A DNA stretch of 64,000 bases from Faecalicatena_A orotica (GCF_040545875.1 NZ_JBEPMR010000003.1); one strand, 5' to 3'. Shown: positions 1 to 9,146, numbered from the stretch's first letter. Notes: generated by a model not told the origin, from the letters alone. Program-made: numbers and translations.

Positions 1-1
1 C

Positions 2-598
2 CATGTAAGCGGGCAGCTCAAAGTTGCCCCGGAGCATGTCGCGGATGAAGTCTTAAGTAAAATGGGCAAGCCAAAGCATCAGGTATATGAGGAATTTACA
101 AGAAAATTTCAGGATATGAACAAGAAACTCCATAAACAGCAGTTTCTTGTGCCTTATCTGATGTCTTCCCATCCAGGGTCCGACATGAAAGCGGCTGTGA
201 AGCTTGCAGAATACTGCCGGGATCTGGGATATATGCCGGAGCAGGTACAGGATTTCTATCCGACTCCGTCCACCATCTCCACATGTATGTACTATACCGG
301 GCTTGACCCGCGTACAATGGAAAAGGTGTATGTACCGAAGAACCCGCATGAGAAGGCACTGCAGAGGGCATTGATCCAGTACAGGAATCCGGATAATTAT
401 GACCTTGTGATGGAGGCGCTGAAAAAGGCGGGGCGGATGGATCTGGTCGGGTTTGGGAAACAGTGCCTGATCAGGCCCAGAAAGTTTTCAAGTGAGAAGC
501 ACCCTGTGGGGAAACAGACACAGGGAAAAACAAAAGCCGGCAGACCTTTACAAAAGAAGCCTGCCCGCAGCGTCAGCAGGAAAAAAGCCGGAAGGTGA
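2..598 (+). CDS. YgiQ family radical SAM protein, C-terminal part
   Basis: The reading frame is open from base 2, so the gene starts before the window. The first visible residues (HVSGQLKVAPEH) match the conserved stretch that follows the radical SAM core in YgiQ-family proteins, and the following region matches their C-terminal domain (FYPTPSTISTCMYYTG, then PKNPHEKALQRAL). The CxxxCxxC cluster motif lies outside the window. The last 40 or so residues are a basic Lys/Arg/Ser-rich tail, common in this family. The function of YgiQ proteins is not established; they are thought to be iron-sulfur, S-adenosylmethionine-dependent enzymes. The next gene starts 23 bases downstream, so the two are probably co-transcribed. 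Confidence 0.9.
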   Translation, partial: HVSGQLKVAPEHVADEVLSKMGKPKHQVYEEFTRKFQDMNKKLHKQQFLVPYLMSSHPGSDMKAAVKLAEYCRDLGYMPEQVQDFYPTPSTISTCMYYTGLDPRTMEKVYVPKNPHEKALQRALIQYRNPDNYDLVMEALKKAGRMDLVGFGKQCLIRPRKFSSEKHPVGKQTQGKTKAGRPLQKKPARSVSRKKAGR

Positions 599-621
599 TT
601 AGAGAGAAGAAGGTGTTTGAT

Positions 622-1380
622 GTGAGAATTGCGATTGTAACGGGGGCTTCCTCGGGTATGGGGCGGGAATTTGTCCGACAGCTTCCGTATTTTTACCATA
701 ATCTGGATGAGATCTGGATCATTGCCCGCAGGGAGGAGAAACTCGCCGCCCTTGCACAAGGAAGTGCCGTTCCATGCAGGATCTTTGCAGGCGATTTATG
801 CAAGGGTGAGATTTACCAGAAGTTAGAACATGCGTTAAAGGAAGAAACACCGGATATACGGATGCTTGTGAATGCGGCCGGATTCGGGAAGGTAGGTGAG
901 GTGAAGAAGATTGCCCACAGGGAACCGTCAGCCCAGACGGCGATGATTGATCTGAACTGCCGGGCGCTCACAAGGATGACTCTCATCTGCCTGCCTTACC
1001 TGCGCCTTGGGAGCAGGGTTGTGAATCTGGCTTCCGCGGCGGCATTCTGTCCGCAGCCGTCTTTTGCCGTTTATGCGGCTACGAAATCTTATGTTCTGAG
1101 TTTTTCAAGGGCCCTTGGTGCAGAACTGAAGCGCACGGGCATTTATGTGACAGCAGTCTGCCCGGGACCCGTGGCAACAGAGTTTTTCGATGTCTCGGGA
1201 AAACTTCCCAACAAATGGAAGGATGCCGTGATGGCGAAACCGGACAGGGTAGTGAAAAAGGCACTTCTCGACGTGAGGAAGAAAAAAGAAATATCCGTTT
1301 ATGGAATTGCAATGAAGGGCGCAGAGCTTGGCGCGAAGCTTATGCCTCACCGTGTTATCATGGATTTACTTTCAAACTAG
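622..1380 (+). CDS. SDR family NAD(P)-dependent oxidoreductase
   Basis: Short-chain dehydrogenase/reductase of about 253 residues. The N-terminal Rossmann nucleotide-binding motif is visible as TGASSGMG, followed by NAAG in the middle and the catalytic YAATK (Y-x-x-x-K) motif, then the PG segment after it. I chose the GTG at 622 because AAGAAGG lies 8 bases upstream and the nucleotide-binding strand follows at once; a GTG at 595 would add nine residues and has no clear ribosome binding site. It resembles the DltE/YqjQ type of SDR. The substrate cannot be told from sequence. It sits in a short run of housekeeping genes. Confidence 0.88.
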   Translation: MRIAIVTGASSGMGREFVRQLPYFYHNLDEIWIIARREEKLAALAQGSAVPCRIFAGDLCKGEIYQKLEHALKEETPDIRMLVNAAGFGKVGEVKKIAHREPSAQTAMIDLNCRALTRMTLICLPYLRLGSRVVNLASAAAFCPQPSFAVYAATKSYVLSFSRALGAELKRTGIYVTAVCPGPVATEFFDVSGKLPNKWKDAVMAKPDRVVKKALLDVRKKKEISVYGIAMKGAELGAKLMPHRVIMDLLSN

Positions 1381-1406
1381 ATATAGAGAATTGAGGAGAC
1401 ATACGA

Positions 1407-1985
1407 ATGAAAAAGATAATAAAGGGAAATCCCGGCTATCTGGATTATAAGAAGAAGGTGGAGATCATCCGCACGATTATTTATTTTGCCCTTGTGGCAG
1501 CGGTCTTTTTTCTCGGTTACAGCCAGGCCCACACAAAGAAAAATCTTCTGACAATTGTCGCGATACTCGGCTGCCTGCCTGCATCCAAAGCACTGGTGGG
1601 GGTGATCACCCGTTTTCCGTATCCTTCCATTGCAAGTATCCGCGCAGAAGAAATTAAAGACAAGACAGGGTATATTACGGCGATATATGATATGATTATT
1701 ACAAGCCGTGAGAAAGTCATGCCGATGGACTGCATCGTGATATCCGGCAATACGATTTTCGGCTATACGAATAGTGAAAAAGTGGACGTGAAATATGCGG
1801 CCTCCCATATCAGGGGGATTTTGAACCAGAACCAGTTCCCGGATGTATCTGTTAAGATCCTGAATAATTACACTGCTTTTCTGGCGAGGGCTGAGGGACT
1901 GAATTCCATCGCGGCCGTGGAAAAGAGTGACACAAAGGAACTGGAAGAACAGATGGCACATGTTATCTTAAATATTTCAATGTAG
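1407..1985 (+). CDS. Conserved hypothetical membrane protein
   Basis: A 192-residue protein that I do not recognise as a named family. Residues about 20-65 contain two closely spaced hydrophobic segments separated by a short basic turn (AHTKKN), and the remaining 125 residues are soluble in character, probably cytoplasmic. It begins 26 bases after the SDR gene with a GGAG-type ribosome binding site and ends 12 bases before the pseudouridine synthase, so it belongs to the same transcript. No catalytic motif is evident. Its position among conserved housekeeping genes makes it a likely real gene. Confidence 0.75.
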   Translation: MKKIIKGNPGYLDYKKKVEIIRTIIYFALVAAVFFLGYSQAHTKKNLLTIVAILGCLPASKALVGVITRFPYPSIASIRAEEIKDKTGYITAIYDMIITSREKVMPMDCIVISGNTIFGYTNSEKVDVKYAASHIRGILNQNQFPDVSVKILNNYTAFLARAEGLNSIAAVEKSDTKELEEQMAHVILNISM

Positions 1986-1997
1986 GAAGGTTTACGA

Positions 1998-2963
1998 ATG
2001 CAGCAGATTATCATTAAAGACAACGAGGCCGGACAGCGGCTGGATAAGATGCTTGCGAAGTATCTGAATGAGGCGCCGAAGAGTTTTCTCTATAAAATGC
2101 TCCGCAAGAAAAATATCACGCTGAATGGGAAAAAAGCGGCGGGAAATGAAAAGCTGGTGAGCGGTGACGAGGTGAAGCTGTTTCTTTCCGATGAAACGAT
2201 TGCCAGATTCTCCAGCAGTCTGGTGCAGTATACGAAGGAAAAACTGGATATTCTCTATGAAGATGAGAACATCCTGCTGATCAATAAGCCGGCAGGAATG
2301 CTTTCCCAGAAAGCGGTGGATTCGGATGAGTCGGTGGTGGAACACCTGATCACATACCTGCTTACTTCCGGGCAGCTTTCAGAGCAGGATTTGAAGACGT
2401 TTAAGCCTTCTGTCTGCAACCGTCTCGACCGGAATACAAGCGGGATGATCGCCGCAGGGAAAAGCCTGAAAGGCCTGCAGGAGTTAAGCCGCCTCTTTAA
2501 GGACAGGACGCTCGGGAAATATTACCTCTGCCTCGCTGCGGGAAATATAACGGAACCGTCACGGATACAGGGGTATTTAGCAAAGGACGAAAAGACGAAT
2601 CAGGTAACTGTCCGTACCGTGAAGACAGATGGTGCAGACCCGATTGAGACGGAGTACCGCCCCCTGAAGGCAGACGGGGACGTGACGCTTCTGGAGGTCC
2701 ACCTGATTACCGGGAAGACGCACCAGATCCGGGCGCATCTGGCTTCAGTAGGACATCCGGTTATCGGGGATTATAAGTACGGGAACCGGAATGTTAACGA
2801 CAGCTACAGGAAAGCTTACGGACTGGAGCACCAGCTCCTTCATGCGTACAGGCTCATCTTCCCGGAACTGAAAGGGGCACTTTCGAACCTGTCCCAAAAA
2901 GAATTTATCGCGCCTCTTACAAAGGAGTTTTGCGAAATAGCAGCAGATAAGGGAGTTTTATAA
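1998..2963 (+). CDS. RluA family pseudouridine synthase with S4 domain
   Basis: Converts uridine to pseudouridine in rRNA or tRNA. The first 65 residues form an S4 RNA-binding domain (QRLDKMLAKYL, then LNGKK and GDEV). The catalytic domain follows, with the family motif NRLDRNTSG, in which Asp144 is the expected nucleophile, and the later HQIRAHLA motif. At 321 residues it has the usual RluA/RluC/RluD length. The target nucleotide cannot be assigned. The gene is flanked by a membrane protein 12 bases upstream and recU only one base downstream, indicating translational coupling. Confidence 0.92.
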   Translation: MQQIIIKDNEAGQRLDKMLAKYLNEAPKSFLYKMLRKKNITLNGKKAAGNEKLVSGDEVKLFLSDETIARFSSSLVQYTKEKLDILYEDENILLINKPAGMLSQKAVDSDESVVEHLITYLLTSGQLSEQDLKTFKPSVCNRLDRNTSGMIAAGKSLKGLQELSRLFKDRTLGKYYLCLAAGNITEPSRIQGYLAKDEKTNQVTVRTVKTDGADPIETEYRPLKADGDVTLLEVHLITGKTHQIRAHLASVGHPVIGDYKYGNRNVNDSYRKAYGLEHQLLHAYRLIFPELKGALSNLSQKEFIAPLTKEFCEIAADKGVL

Positions 2964-2964
2964 G

Positions 2965-3498
2965 ATGGCTACATGGAATTCCAGAGGGTTAAGGGGATCG
3001 ACACTGGAAGATCTGATCAACCGTACGAATGAACGATATGAAGAGATGGGGCTGGCGCTGATCCAGAAGATCCCGACCCCCATTACACCTGTCAGGATAG
3101 ACAAGGAGCGCCGCCATATTACGCTGGCCTACTTTGACAAGATCAGTACGGTGGATTATATCGGGGCAGTGCAGGGGATTCCGGTCTGTTTTGATGCAAA
3201 GGAATGCAGTGCGGATACATTTCCACTGCAGAACGTGCATGAGCACCAGATGGTATTTATGGAGAAGTTTGAGAAACAGGGAGGGCTTTCCTTTCTGATT
3301 ATTTATTACAGCAGCAACAACGAATTATATTATATGAGATACAAAGAAATCAGGAAATTCTGGGACAGGGCTTCAGAAGGCGGGCGTAAGAGCTTCCGCT
3401 ATGAAGAACTGGACCCTGCCTATTTTATGAAACTGAAAAATAATTGTTTTGTGCCATATCTGGATTATATACAGAAGGATTTAGACTCCAGGGATTGA
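2965..3498 (+). CDS. recU: Holliday junction resolvase RecU
   Basis: RecU is the Firmicute Holliday junction resolvase that cuts four-way junctions in recombination and chromosome segregation. The conserved N-terminus (NRGxxLE-type, here SRGLRGSTLEDLINRTN) and the PTPITPV segment are present. The PD-(D/E)xK-type catalytic core appears as FDAKEC followed by FPLQNVHEHQ. At 177 residues it is close to the family's usual length. The start lies one base after the pseudouridine synthase stop. Its stop codon (3496-3498) lies inside the -35 box of the his operon promoter. Confidence 0.93.
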   Translation: MATWNSRGLRGSTLEDLINRTNERYEEMGLALIQKIPTPITPVRIDKERRHITLAYFDKISTVDYIGAVQGIPVCFDAKECSADTFPLQNVHEHQMVFMEKFEKQGGLSFLIIYYSSNNELYYMRYKEIRKFWDRASEGGRKSFRYEELDPAYFMKLKNNCFVPYLDYIQKDLDSRD

Positions 3499-3523
3499 CA
3501 ATGCACAAGAAACTGCGTATAAT
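3495..3523 (+). promoter_or_regulatory. Sigma-A promoter of the his operon
   Basis: A perfect TTGACA (3495-3500) and TATAAT (3518-3523) separated by exactly 17 bases, 50 bases before hisZ. The -35 box overlaps the recU stop codon. The leader is only about 45 bases, too short for a T-box or a peptide attenuator, so regulation is not obvious from the sequence. Confidence 0.85.
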
Positions 3524-3574
3524 TTACAAAGTAATTTAGCGTATTAGCACGATAAAGTGAAAGGGCATTAAACT

Positions 3575-4825
3575 ATGGAACAGAAATTACATACTCCTGA
3601 AGGAGTCAGGGATATTTACAATACAGAATGCAAGAAGAAGCTGTCCGTACAGGGAAAGCTTCTGGACGTCCTGCACCTCTACGGATATCAGGACATACAG
3701 ACACCGACATTTGAATATTTTGACGTGTTCAGAAAGGAGATCGGAACCATCTCCTCCCGTGAGCTATATAAGTTCTTTGACAGGGATGGGAATACACTGG
3801 CTCTGCGCCCGGATATTACCCCTTCCATCGCGAGGGCTGCTGCGACGCTGTTTGAGGACGAGGAGTTCCCGATCCGCCTCTGTTATATGGGGAATACATT
3901 CATCAATCATTCCAGCTACCAAGGGAGGCTGAAGGAGAATACCCAGATGGGGGCAGAGCTGATTGGCGTGGATTCTATAGAAGCTGACGCCGAACTGCTT
4001 GCCATGCTTGCAGACGGCCTTAGGAAAGTGGGCCTGAAAGAATTCCAGATCAATATCGGCCACGTGGACTTTATCCAGAGCCTTCTGGAGGCGACCGGCC
4101 TTGAGGAGGAAGAACGGACAGAGATCCATCATCTGATCACGAACAGGAATTATTTTGGTGTAGAGGAGATTCTGGACAACCGGGATGTTGAAGATACGAT
4201 CAAACAGGCGTTTCAGATACTTCCCGAACTAATCGGGGATGTGGAAATTTTAAACCAGGCAATGGAGATTGCACCGAATATCAGTGCGAAGCTGGCTGTT
4301 TCCCGCCTGCAGCAGATCTATAAGATACTCACGCTGTACGGGGTACAGGACCATATTACTTTTGACCTGAGCATGAGTGGAAGTTATGGTTACTATACCG
4401 GAATTATCTTCCGTGCCTATACATATGGAACCGGAGATGCCATTGTACGCGGCGGACGTTATGACCATCTTCTTGAGAAATTTGGAAAGAATACGCCGTC
4501 CATCGGGTTTGCGGTTATTGTAGATGAACTAATGAGTGCTTTAAGCCGGCAGAAAATACAGATAGAGGCTGCACATACGAACCTGATCGTCTATACGCAG
4601 GCGACGCAGAAATGGGCGATTTCCCTTGCCAGGAACTTCCGTTCAAAAGGAAAGTGCGTAGAGATGCTCAAGAGGAATCCGGATGATGAGCGGGAGGAAT
4701 ATCTGGAGTATGGCAGACGGACACAGGCGGTCAGCATGCTGTATCTGAAGGATGACCTGACGATCGAGATGGTGAACCTGAAAAACGGGGAAGAGAAGCT
4801 GATTAATGCTGGAAAAAGGAAATAG
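3575..4825 (+). CDS. hisZ: ATP phosphoribosyltransferase regulatory subunit HisZ
   Basis: HisZ is a catalytically inactive class II histidyl-tRNA synthetase paralogue that forms the active and histidine-sensitive first enzyme of histidine synthesis together with short-form HisG. Recognisable synthetase features are LHTPEGVRDIYN at the N-terminus, the motif 2-like LRPDITPSIAR, and the later GGRYDHLLEKFG. At 416 residues it has the usual length. It is the first gene of the operon, starting 12 bases before hisG, which is the short form that needs HisZ. The start ATG is preceded by AAAGGG. Confidence 0.94.
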   Translation: MEQKLHTPEGVRDIYNTECKKKLSVQGKLLDVLHLYGYQDIQTPTFEYFDVFRKEIGTISSRELYKFFDRDGNTLALRPDITPSIARAAATLFEDEEFPIRLCYMGNTFINHSSYQGRLKENTQMGAELIGVDSIEADAELLAMLADGLRKVGLKEFQINIGHVDFIQSLLEATGLEEEERTEIHHLITNRNYFGVEEILDNRDVEDTIKQAFQILPELIGDVEILNQAMEIAPNISAKLAVSRLQQIYKILTLYGVQDHITFDLSMSGSYGYYTGIIFRAYTYGTGDAIVRGGRYDHLLEKFGKNTPSIGFAVIVDELMSALSRQKIQIEAAHTNLIVYTQATQKWAISLARNFRSKGKCVEMLKRNPDDEREEYLEYGRRTQAVSMLYLKDDLTIEMVNLKNGEEKLINAGKRK

Positions 4826-4837
4826 AGGAAGTCTGAT

Positions 4838-5485
4838 ATGAGATATTTAACATTTGCCCTCACGAAAGGGCGTCTTGCGAGTAAAACACTGGAAATGCTT
4901 GAAAAACTGGGAATCACATGCGATGAGATGAAGGATAAGAACTCCCGGAAACTGATTTTTGTAAATGAAGAACTGAAATTAAAATTCTTTCTGGCAAAGG
5001 GGCCGGATGTTCCGACTTACGTGGAATACGGCGCTGCGGACATCGGCGTAGTCGGGAAGGATACAATTGTGGAAGAAGGGCGAAAGGTCCATGAAGTGCT
5101 GGATTTAGGCTTTGGGAAATGCCGGATGTGCGTGTGCGGACAGGAGGATGCGGCAGAGCTTTTAAAGCACCATGAACTGATCCGTGTGGCAACGAAGTAT
5201 CCGAATATTGCGAAGGATTATTTTTACAATAAAAAGCATCAGACAGTAGAGATCATCAAAATGAATGGTTCCATCGAGCTGGCGCCGATCGTGGGCCTTT
5301 CCGAGGTGATTGTCGACATCGTGGAGACCGGTTCCACATTGAAAGAAAACGGGCTTGTCGTACTGGAGGAAGTATGCCCGCTTTCCGCCCGGATGATCGT
5401 CAACCCGGTAAGTATGCGGATGGAGAATGACAGGATCAAGGAACTGATTATGAATCTTCGGAATTTACTACAGGAGGAAGCGTAA
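4838..5485 (+). CDS. hisG: ATP phosphoribosyltransferase catalytic subunit HisG (short form)
   Basis: Catalyses the first step of histidine synthesis, joining ATP and phosphoribosyl pyrophosphate. The protein is 215 residues and lacks the C-terminal regulatory domain of long HisG, which fits with the adjacent hisZ. Visible family motifs are TFALTKGRL at the N-terminus, EYGAADIGVVGKDT, and the phosphate-binding region VDIVETGSTLKENGL. The stop codon overlaps the hisD start by one base, indicating translational coupling. Confidence 0.95.
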   Translation: MRYLTFALTKGRLASKTLEMLEKLGITCDEMKDKNSRKLIFVNEELKLKFFLAKGPDVPTYVEYGAADIGVVGKDTIVEEGRKVHEVLDLGFGKCRMCVCGQEDAAELLKHHELIRVATKYPNIAKDYFYNKKHQTVEIIKMNGSIELAPIVGLSEVIVDIVETGSTLKENGLVVLEEVCPLSARMIVNPVSMRMENDRIKELIMNLRNLLQEEA

Positions 5486-6786
5486 TGCGTATAGAGAAAT
5501 TAGATGAAAGCACGAGACAGAATCTTTTGGATGACCTTTTAAAACGCAGCCCCAACAATTATGGCCAGTATGAGGCAAGTGTTCATGTGATTCTGGATGA
5601 AGTGAAGGAAAAAGGGGACGAGGCAGTCTTTACTTATACGAAGAAATTCGATGGTGCGGATGTAAATGCGGGGAATATCCTTGTGACGGAAGAAGAAGTG
5701 AAAGAGGCCTACGATGCGGTCGATGATTCTCTGATTGAAATCATCAGGAAGTCTTTGAAGAATATTGAATCTTATCATGCAAAGCAGATGCAGTACAGCT
5801 GGTTTGACAGCAAACCGGACGGCACGCTGCTCGGACAGAAGGTAACGGCGCTTGCACGTGTCGGTGTATATGTACCCGGCGGCAAGGCAGTGTACCCGTC
5901 CTCTGTCCTGATGAACATTATGCCTGCCAAGGTTGCGGGAGTGGATGAGATCGTTATGGCTACGCCTCCGGGGAAAGACGGAAAGGTGAACCCGACTACG
6001 CTGGTTGCCGCAAAAGAGGCCGGTGCGACAGCGGTTTACAAGGTGGGCGGGGCACAGGCGATCGCCGCGCTGGCTTATGGAACTGAAAGTATTCCGAAGG
6101 TAGATAAGATCGTGGGGCCGGGAAACATTTATGTAGCACTTGCGAAAAAGGCAGTATACGGCCACGTGAGCATCGATTCCATCGCCGGACCAAGTGAGAT
6201 CCTCGTACTTGCGGATGAGACTGCCAATCCGAGATATGTTGCTGCGGACCTGCTTTCCCAGGCTGAACATGATGAGCTGGCATCAGCGATTCTCGTGACA
6301 ACAAGTGAGGAACTGGCCCGGAAAGTGTCCGCGCAGGTAGATGCATTTGTGAAAGAGCTCTCCAGGGGAGAGATTATTCAGAAGTCACTGGATAATTATG
6401 GACATATACTCGTGGCTGATACGCTTGAGGATGCCATCGCCGCGGCGAACGAGATTGCCTCGGAGCATCTGGAGATCGTGACAAAAGATCCTTATCAGGT
6501 CATGATGAAGATACGCAATGCAGGAGCCATTTTTATCGGGGAATATTCAAGCGAACCGCTGGGGGACTATTTTGCGGGGCCGAACCATGTCCTGCCGACA
6601 AACGGGACCGCCAAGTTCTTCTCACCGCTGTCCGTGGATGATTTCCTGAAGAAATCCAGTATCATAGCGTATTCAAAAGAAGCGCTTGAGGCAGTGCATC
6701 TGGATATTGAAAAGTTTGCGGAGGCGGAGCAGCTGACCGCCCATGCAAACTCAATCAAAGTCCGTTTTGAGAAGGAAGAACAATAA
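5485..6786 (+). CDS. hisD: Histidinol dehydrogenase HisD
   Basis: Zinc enzyme that performs the last two oxidations of histidine synthesis, histidinol to histidine, with NAD. Family motifs include GVYVPGGKAVYPSSVLMN, the KVDKIVGPGNIYVALAKK segment, the signature region DSIAGPSEILVLADE, SQAEHDELA, and AGPNHVLPTNGTAKF near the C-terminus. At 433 residues it is full length. It overlaps hisG by one base and is followed 20 bases later by hisB. Confidence 0.96.
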   Translation: MRIEKLDESTRQNLLDDLLKRSPNNYGQYEASVHVILDEVKEKGDEAVFTYTKKFDGADVNAGNILVTEEEVKEAYDAVDDSLIEIIRKSLKNIESYHAKQMQYSWFDSKPDGTLLGQKVTALARVGVYVPGGKAVYPSSVLMNIMPAKVAGVDEIVMATPPGKDGKVNPTTLVAAKEAGATAVYKVGGAQAIAALAYGTESIPKVDKIVGPGNIYVALAKKAVYGHVSIDSIAGPSEILVLADETANPRYVAADLLSQAEHDELASAILVTTSEELARKVSAQVDAFVKELSRGEIIQKSLDNYGHILVADTLEDAIAAANEIASEHLEIVTKDPYQVMMKIRNAGAIFIGEYSSEPLGDYFAGPNHVLPTNGTAKFFSPLSVDDFLKKSSIIAYSKEALEAVHLDIEKFAEAEQLTAHANSIKVRFEKEEQ

Positions 6787-6806
6787 ATTGTTTTAGGGAG
6801 GGATGT

Positions 6807-7397
6807 ATGATGGACAGGACAGGAAGCTGTATGCGTAAAACGAAGGAGACGGAGATTACTTTAACGATCAATCTGGATGGAAGGGGAAAGAACCAGATTG
6901 ATACGGGAATCGCTTTTTTTGACCATATGCTGGATGGATTTGCAAGGCATGGTTTATTCGATCTCGAAGTAAAGGTAAAGGGAGACCTGGAGGTAGACTG
7001 CCATCATACGGTTGAAGACACAGGCATTGTACTTGGACAGGCAATCGCCAATGCATTGGGTGACAAGGCCGGAATCAAACGCTACGGGAGCTTCATGCTT
7101 CCGATGGACGAGACACTGGCTTTGTGTGCAATTGACCTGTCAGGGCGCCCCTATCTGAATTACAGTGCGCCGTTTACCGTGGAAAAAGTCGGCGGTCTGG
7201 ATACGGAGATGGTCAGAGAATTTTTCTATGCGGTATCTTACAGCGGGGCCATGAACCTGCACCTGAAGATACTGGATGAGGGCAATAACCACCATATGGC
7301 GGAGGCTTTATTTAAAGCATTCGGAAAGGCGCTGGACATGGCGACAATGGAAGAACCGAGAATGAAAGAGGTGTGGTCCACAAAGGGCAGCCTTTAA
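6807..7397 (+). CDS. hisB: Imidazoleglycerol-phosphate dehydratase HisB
   Basis: Dehydrates imidazole glycerol phosphate to imidazole acetol phosphate. This is the monofunctional form (196 residues), without the phosphatase domain found in E. coli HisB. The manganese-binding histidine motifs are clear: FDHMLDGFARHG, DCHHTVEDTGI, and the second HH pair in NNHHMAEALFKA. Two in-frame ATG codons (6807 and 6810) follow the ribosome binding site AGGGAGGG; the second has better spacing (7 bases), so the true start may be one codon later. No histidinol-phosphatase or hisC lies nearby. Confidence 0.95.
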   Translation: MMDRTGSCMRKTKETEITLTINLDGRGKNQIDTGIAFFDHMLDGFARHGLFDLEVKVKGDLEVDCHHTVEDTGIVLGQAIANALGDKAGIKRYGSFMLPMDETLALCAIDLSGRPYLNYSAPFTVEKVGGLDTEMVREFFYAVSYSGAMNLHLKILDEGNNHHMAEALFKAFGKALDMATMEEPRMKEVWSTKGSL

Positions 7398-7419
7398 TCG
7401 GATAAAGGAGAGATGACAA

Positions 7420-8703
7420 ATGAGTTACAAGAGATTGACTCCCTGCATTTTTATTGATGGCGGGAAGGCTGTAAAATGGTTTGATGACAGAGAAGTGATC
7501 GCGGAAGACGTAGTTTCTCTTGCAAAGCATTATGGAGAAATGGGTGCGGATGAGCTGATTATCTTTGATTTATCCAGCTCTGATGAAGAACACGAGGAAT
7601 CCATCGACCTGATGAAGCGGATCAACCGTGTCATCAGCATCCCGATGGTTGCGGGTGGAAATATCCGCAGACAGGAGGATGTGAAGAAGATTCTGTATGC
7701 AGGCGCGAAGCGTGCAATGCTGAACTTTTCCAAACACCTGTCCATAGACCTGATTGAGGAGGTATCCAAGCGTTTCGGCAAAGAGCGGATTGCCGTGTCC
7801 CTGAATGATTTTGATGCGCTGTTCAAACAGCAGCACCTGATTGAGGAGTACAGCACGGAGATTATCTTTATGCACAGGCTGGACCTGAATTCAGTCATGA
7901 ATGTGACGCAGATTCCATGTGTCGTAGTAACCGATACAATGGAACAGGAGGAAATACTGAAGATTCTGAAATGCAGTGGTGTAAAAGGGGTATCCGGTAT
8001 GTTCATCAGCCAGCGGGATATGGACTTTAATTCGTTTAAGAATATCTGTACATCAGAGGGGATTAAGATGACCTCATTCGAGAGCATGATGGATTTTTCA
8101 GAGTTTAAATTGAATTCAGACGGACTGCTCCCGGTCATCGTTCAGGATTACAAGACAAATGAAGTGCTGATGATGGCCTATATGAACGAGGAGGCTTTCG
8201 AGCATACCGTGAAATCCGGACGGATGACATATTACAGCAGGAGCCGGAAGGAACAGTGGGTGAAGGGCGAGACCTCCGGACATTACCAGTACGTAAAGAC
8301 ACTGACGATCGACTGCGACAAGGATACACTGCTTGCGAAGGTAGAACAGGTTGGTGCCGCCTGCCACACAGGTAACCGTACATGCTTCTTCCAGCCCGTA
8401 GTGGGGAGCGATTACGATGCAAAGAATCCGCTCCAGGTATTTGAGTCCGTATATGAAACGATTCTGGACCGGAAACGGAATCCGAAGGAAGGATCCTATA
8501 CAAACTATCTGTTCGATAAGGGAATCGATAAAATACTGAAGAAGGTCGGAGAGGAGGCGACGGAGATCGTCATTGCCGCCAAGAATCCGAACCCGGAAGA
8601 AATTAAATATGAGATGTCCGATTTCCTCTACCACGCAATGGTTCTCATGGTGGAGCGGGGAATTACATGGGATGATATTACAAATGAACTTGCAGACAGA
8701 TAA
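7420..8703 (+). CDS. hisIE: HisA/HisF-like domain fused to HisI-HisE (phosphoribosyl-AMP cyclohydrolase / phosphoribosyl-ATP pyrophosphatase)
   Basis: A 427-residue three-part protein. Residues about 1-230 resemble a HisA/HisF beta-alpha barrel (TPCIFIDGGKAVKW, then MVAGGNIRRQEDVKKIL). Residues about 232-330 are HisI, with the QDYKTNEVLMMAYMN start and the zinc-binding AACHTGNRTCFF. Residues about 335-427 are HisE, with KVGEEATEIVIAAKN. HisI and HisE hydrolyse phosphoribosyl-ATP and open the ring of phosphoribosyl-AMP. The two catalytic aspartates of HisF seem to be lost: the position of PCLD is PCIF and the strand holding the second reads IAVSLND. The barrel is therefore probably not an active synthase. 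It is the last gene of the operon; hisC, hisH, hisA and active hisF are not in the window. Confidence 0.9.
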   Translation: MSYKRLTPCIFIDGGKAVKWFDDREVIAEDVVSLAKHYGEMGADELIIFDLSSSDEEHEESIDLMKRINRVISIPMVAGGNIRRQEDVKKILYAGAKRAMLNFSKHLSIDLIEEVSKRFGKERIAVSLNDFDALFKQQHLIEEYSTEIIFMHRLDLNSVMNVTQIPCVVVTDTMEQEEILKILKCSGVKGVSGMFISQRDMDFNSFKNICTSEGIKMTSFESMMDFSEFKLNSDGLLPVIVQDYKTNEVLMMAYMNEEAFEHTVKSGRMTYYSRSRKEQWVKGETSGHYQYVKTLTIDCDKDTLLAKVEQVGAACHTGNRTCFFQPVVGSDYDAKNPLQVFESVYETILDRKRNPKEGSYTNYLFDKGIDKILKKVGEEATEIVIAAKNPNPEEIKYEMSDFLYHAMVLMVERGITWDDITNELADR

Positions 8704-8730
8704 GAGGCGGGAAGTTCTAGTAAGGGCACA

Positions 8731-8770
8731 AAAGGCATATGATATGTTAGACGTATCATATGCCTTTTTT
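8731..8770 (+). terminator. Rho-independent terminator of the his operon
   Basis: A perfect 11-bp stem GGCATATGATA / TATCATATGCC (8734-8744 and 8754-8764) with a 9-base loop and six T residues. It lies 28 bases after the hisIE stop. An A-run precedes the stem, so it could also work on the other strand. Confidence 0.9.
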
Positions 8771-8791
8771 AAACCAAGGAGGTCGTGAACC

Positions 8792-9106
8792 ATGAATGAA
8801 TCAGAGGCGCGGCGCCGTGAACTGCTCCGCCAGACAAGAAAGCTTTATAACGAGGACGGCTTTGTACCGGCAGTACATCCACGTTACGGTAATATCTACA
8901 ATAACCTGTATGACGACGGTATGCAGGAAAGGCCGAAAAACAGTTTTTTCTTCCGTTTGTCACTCGGCATTCTCTGCTTCGTCTGTTATGTCTGGATGGA
9001 TTACGGAAAAGTAAATGTGGCAAATGTCAGCAGCGACAAGATCGTAAACCAGATTGAAAAGCAGATGGATATGAAAGATATTGAGGCTGTATGGAAGAAT
9101 CTTTAG
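8792..9106 (+). CDS. Small hypothetical membrane protein
   Basis: A 104-residue protein that I cannot assign to a family. The first 48 residues are polar and basic at the very N-terminus (EARRRELLRQTRKLY); residues about 50-68 form one hydrophobic segment (FFFRLSLGILCFVCYVW); the last 33 residues are soluble, ending in a charged helix. It therefore looks like a single-pass membrane protein. The ribosome binding site AAGGAGG is well placed (8777-8783). It lies between two terminators, so it is probably transcribed alone or by read-through from his. Confidence 0.7.
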   Translation: MNESEARRRELLRQTRKLYNEDGFVPAVHPRYGNIYNNLYDDGMQERPKNSFFFRLSLGILCFVCYVWMDYGKVNVANVSSDKIVNQIEKQMDMKDIEAVWKNL

Positions 9107-9146
9107 CTGAAGTATGCTTACGGCCAGATGTGGTGATTGCCAAAAG

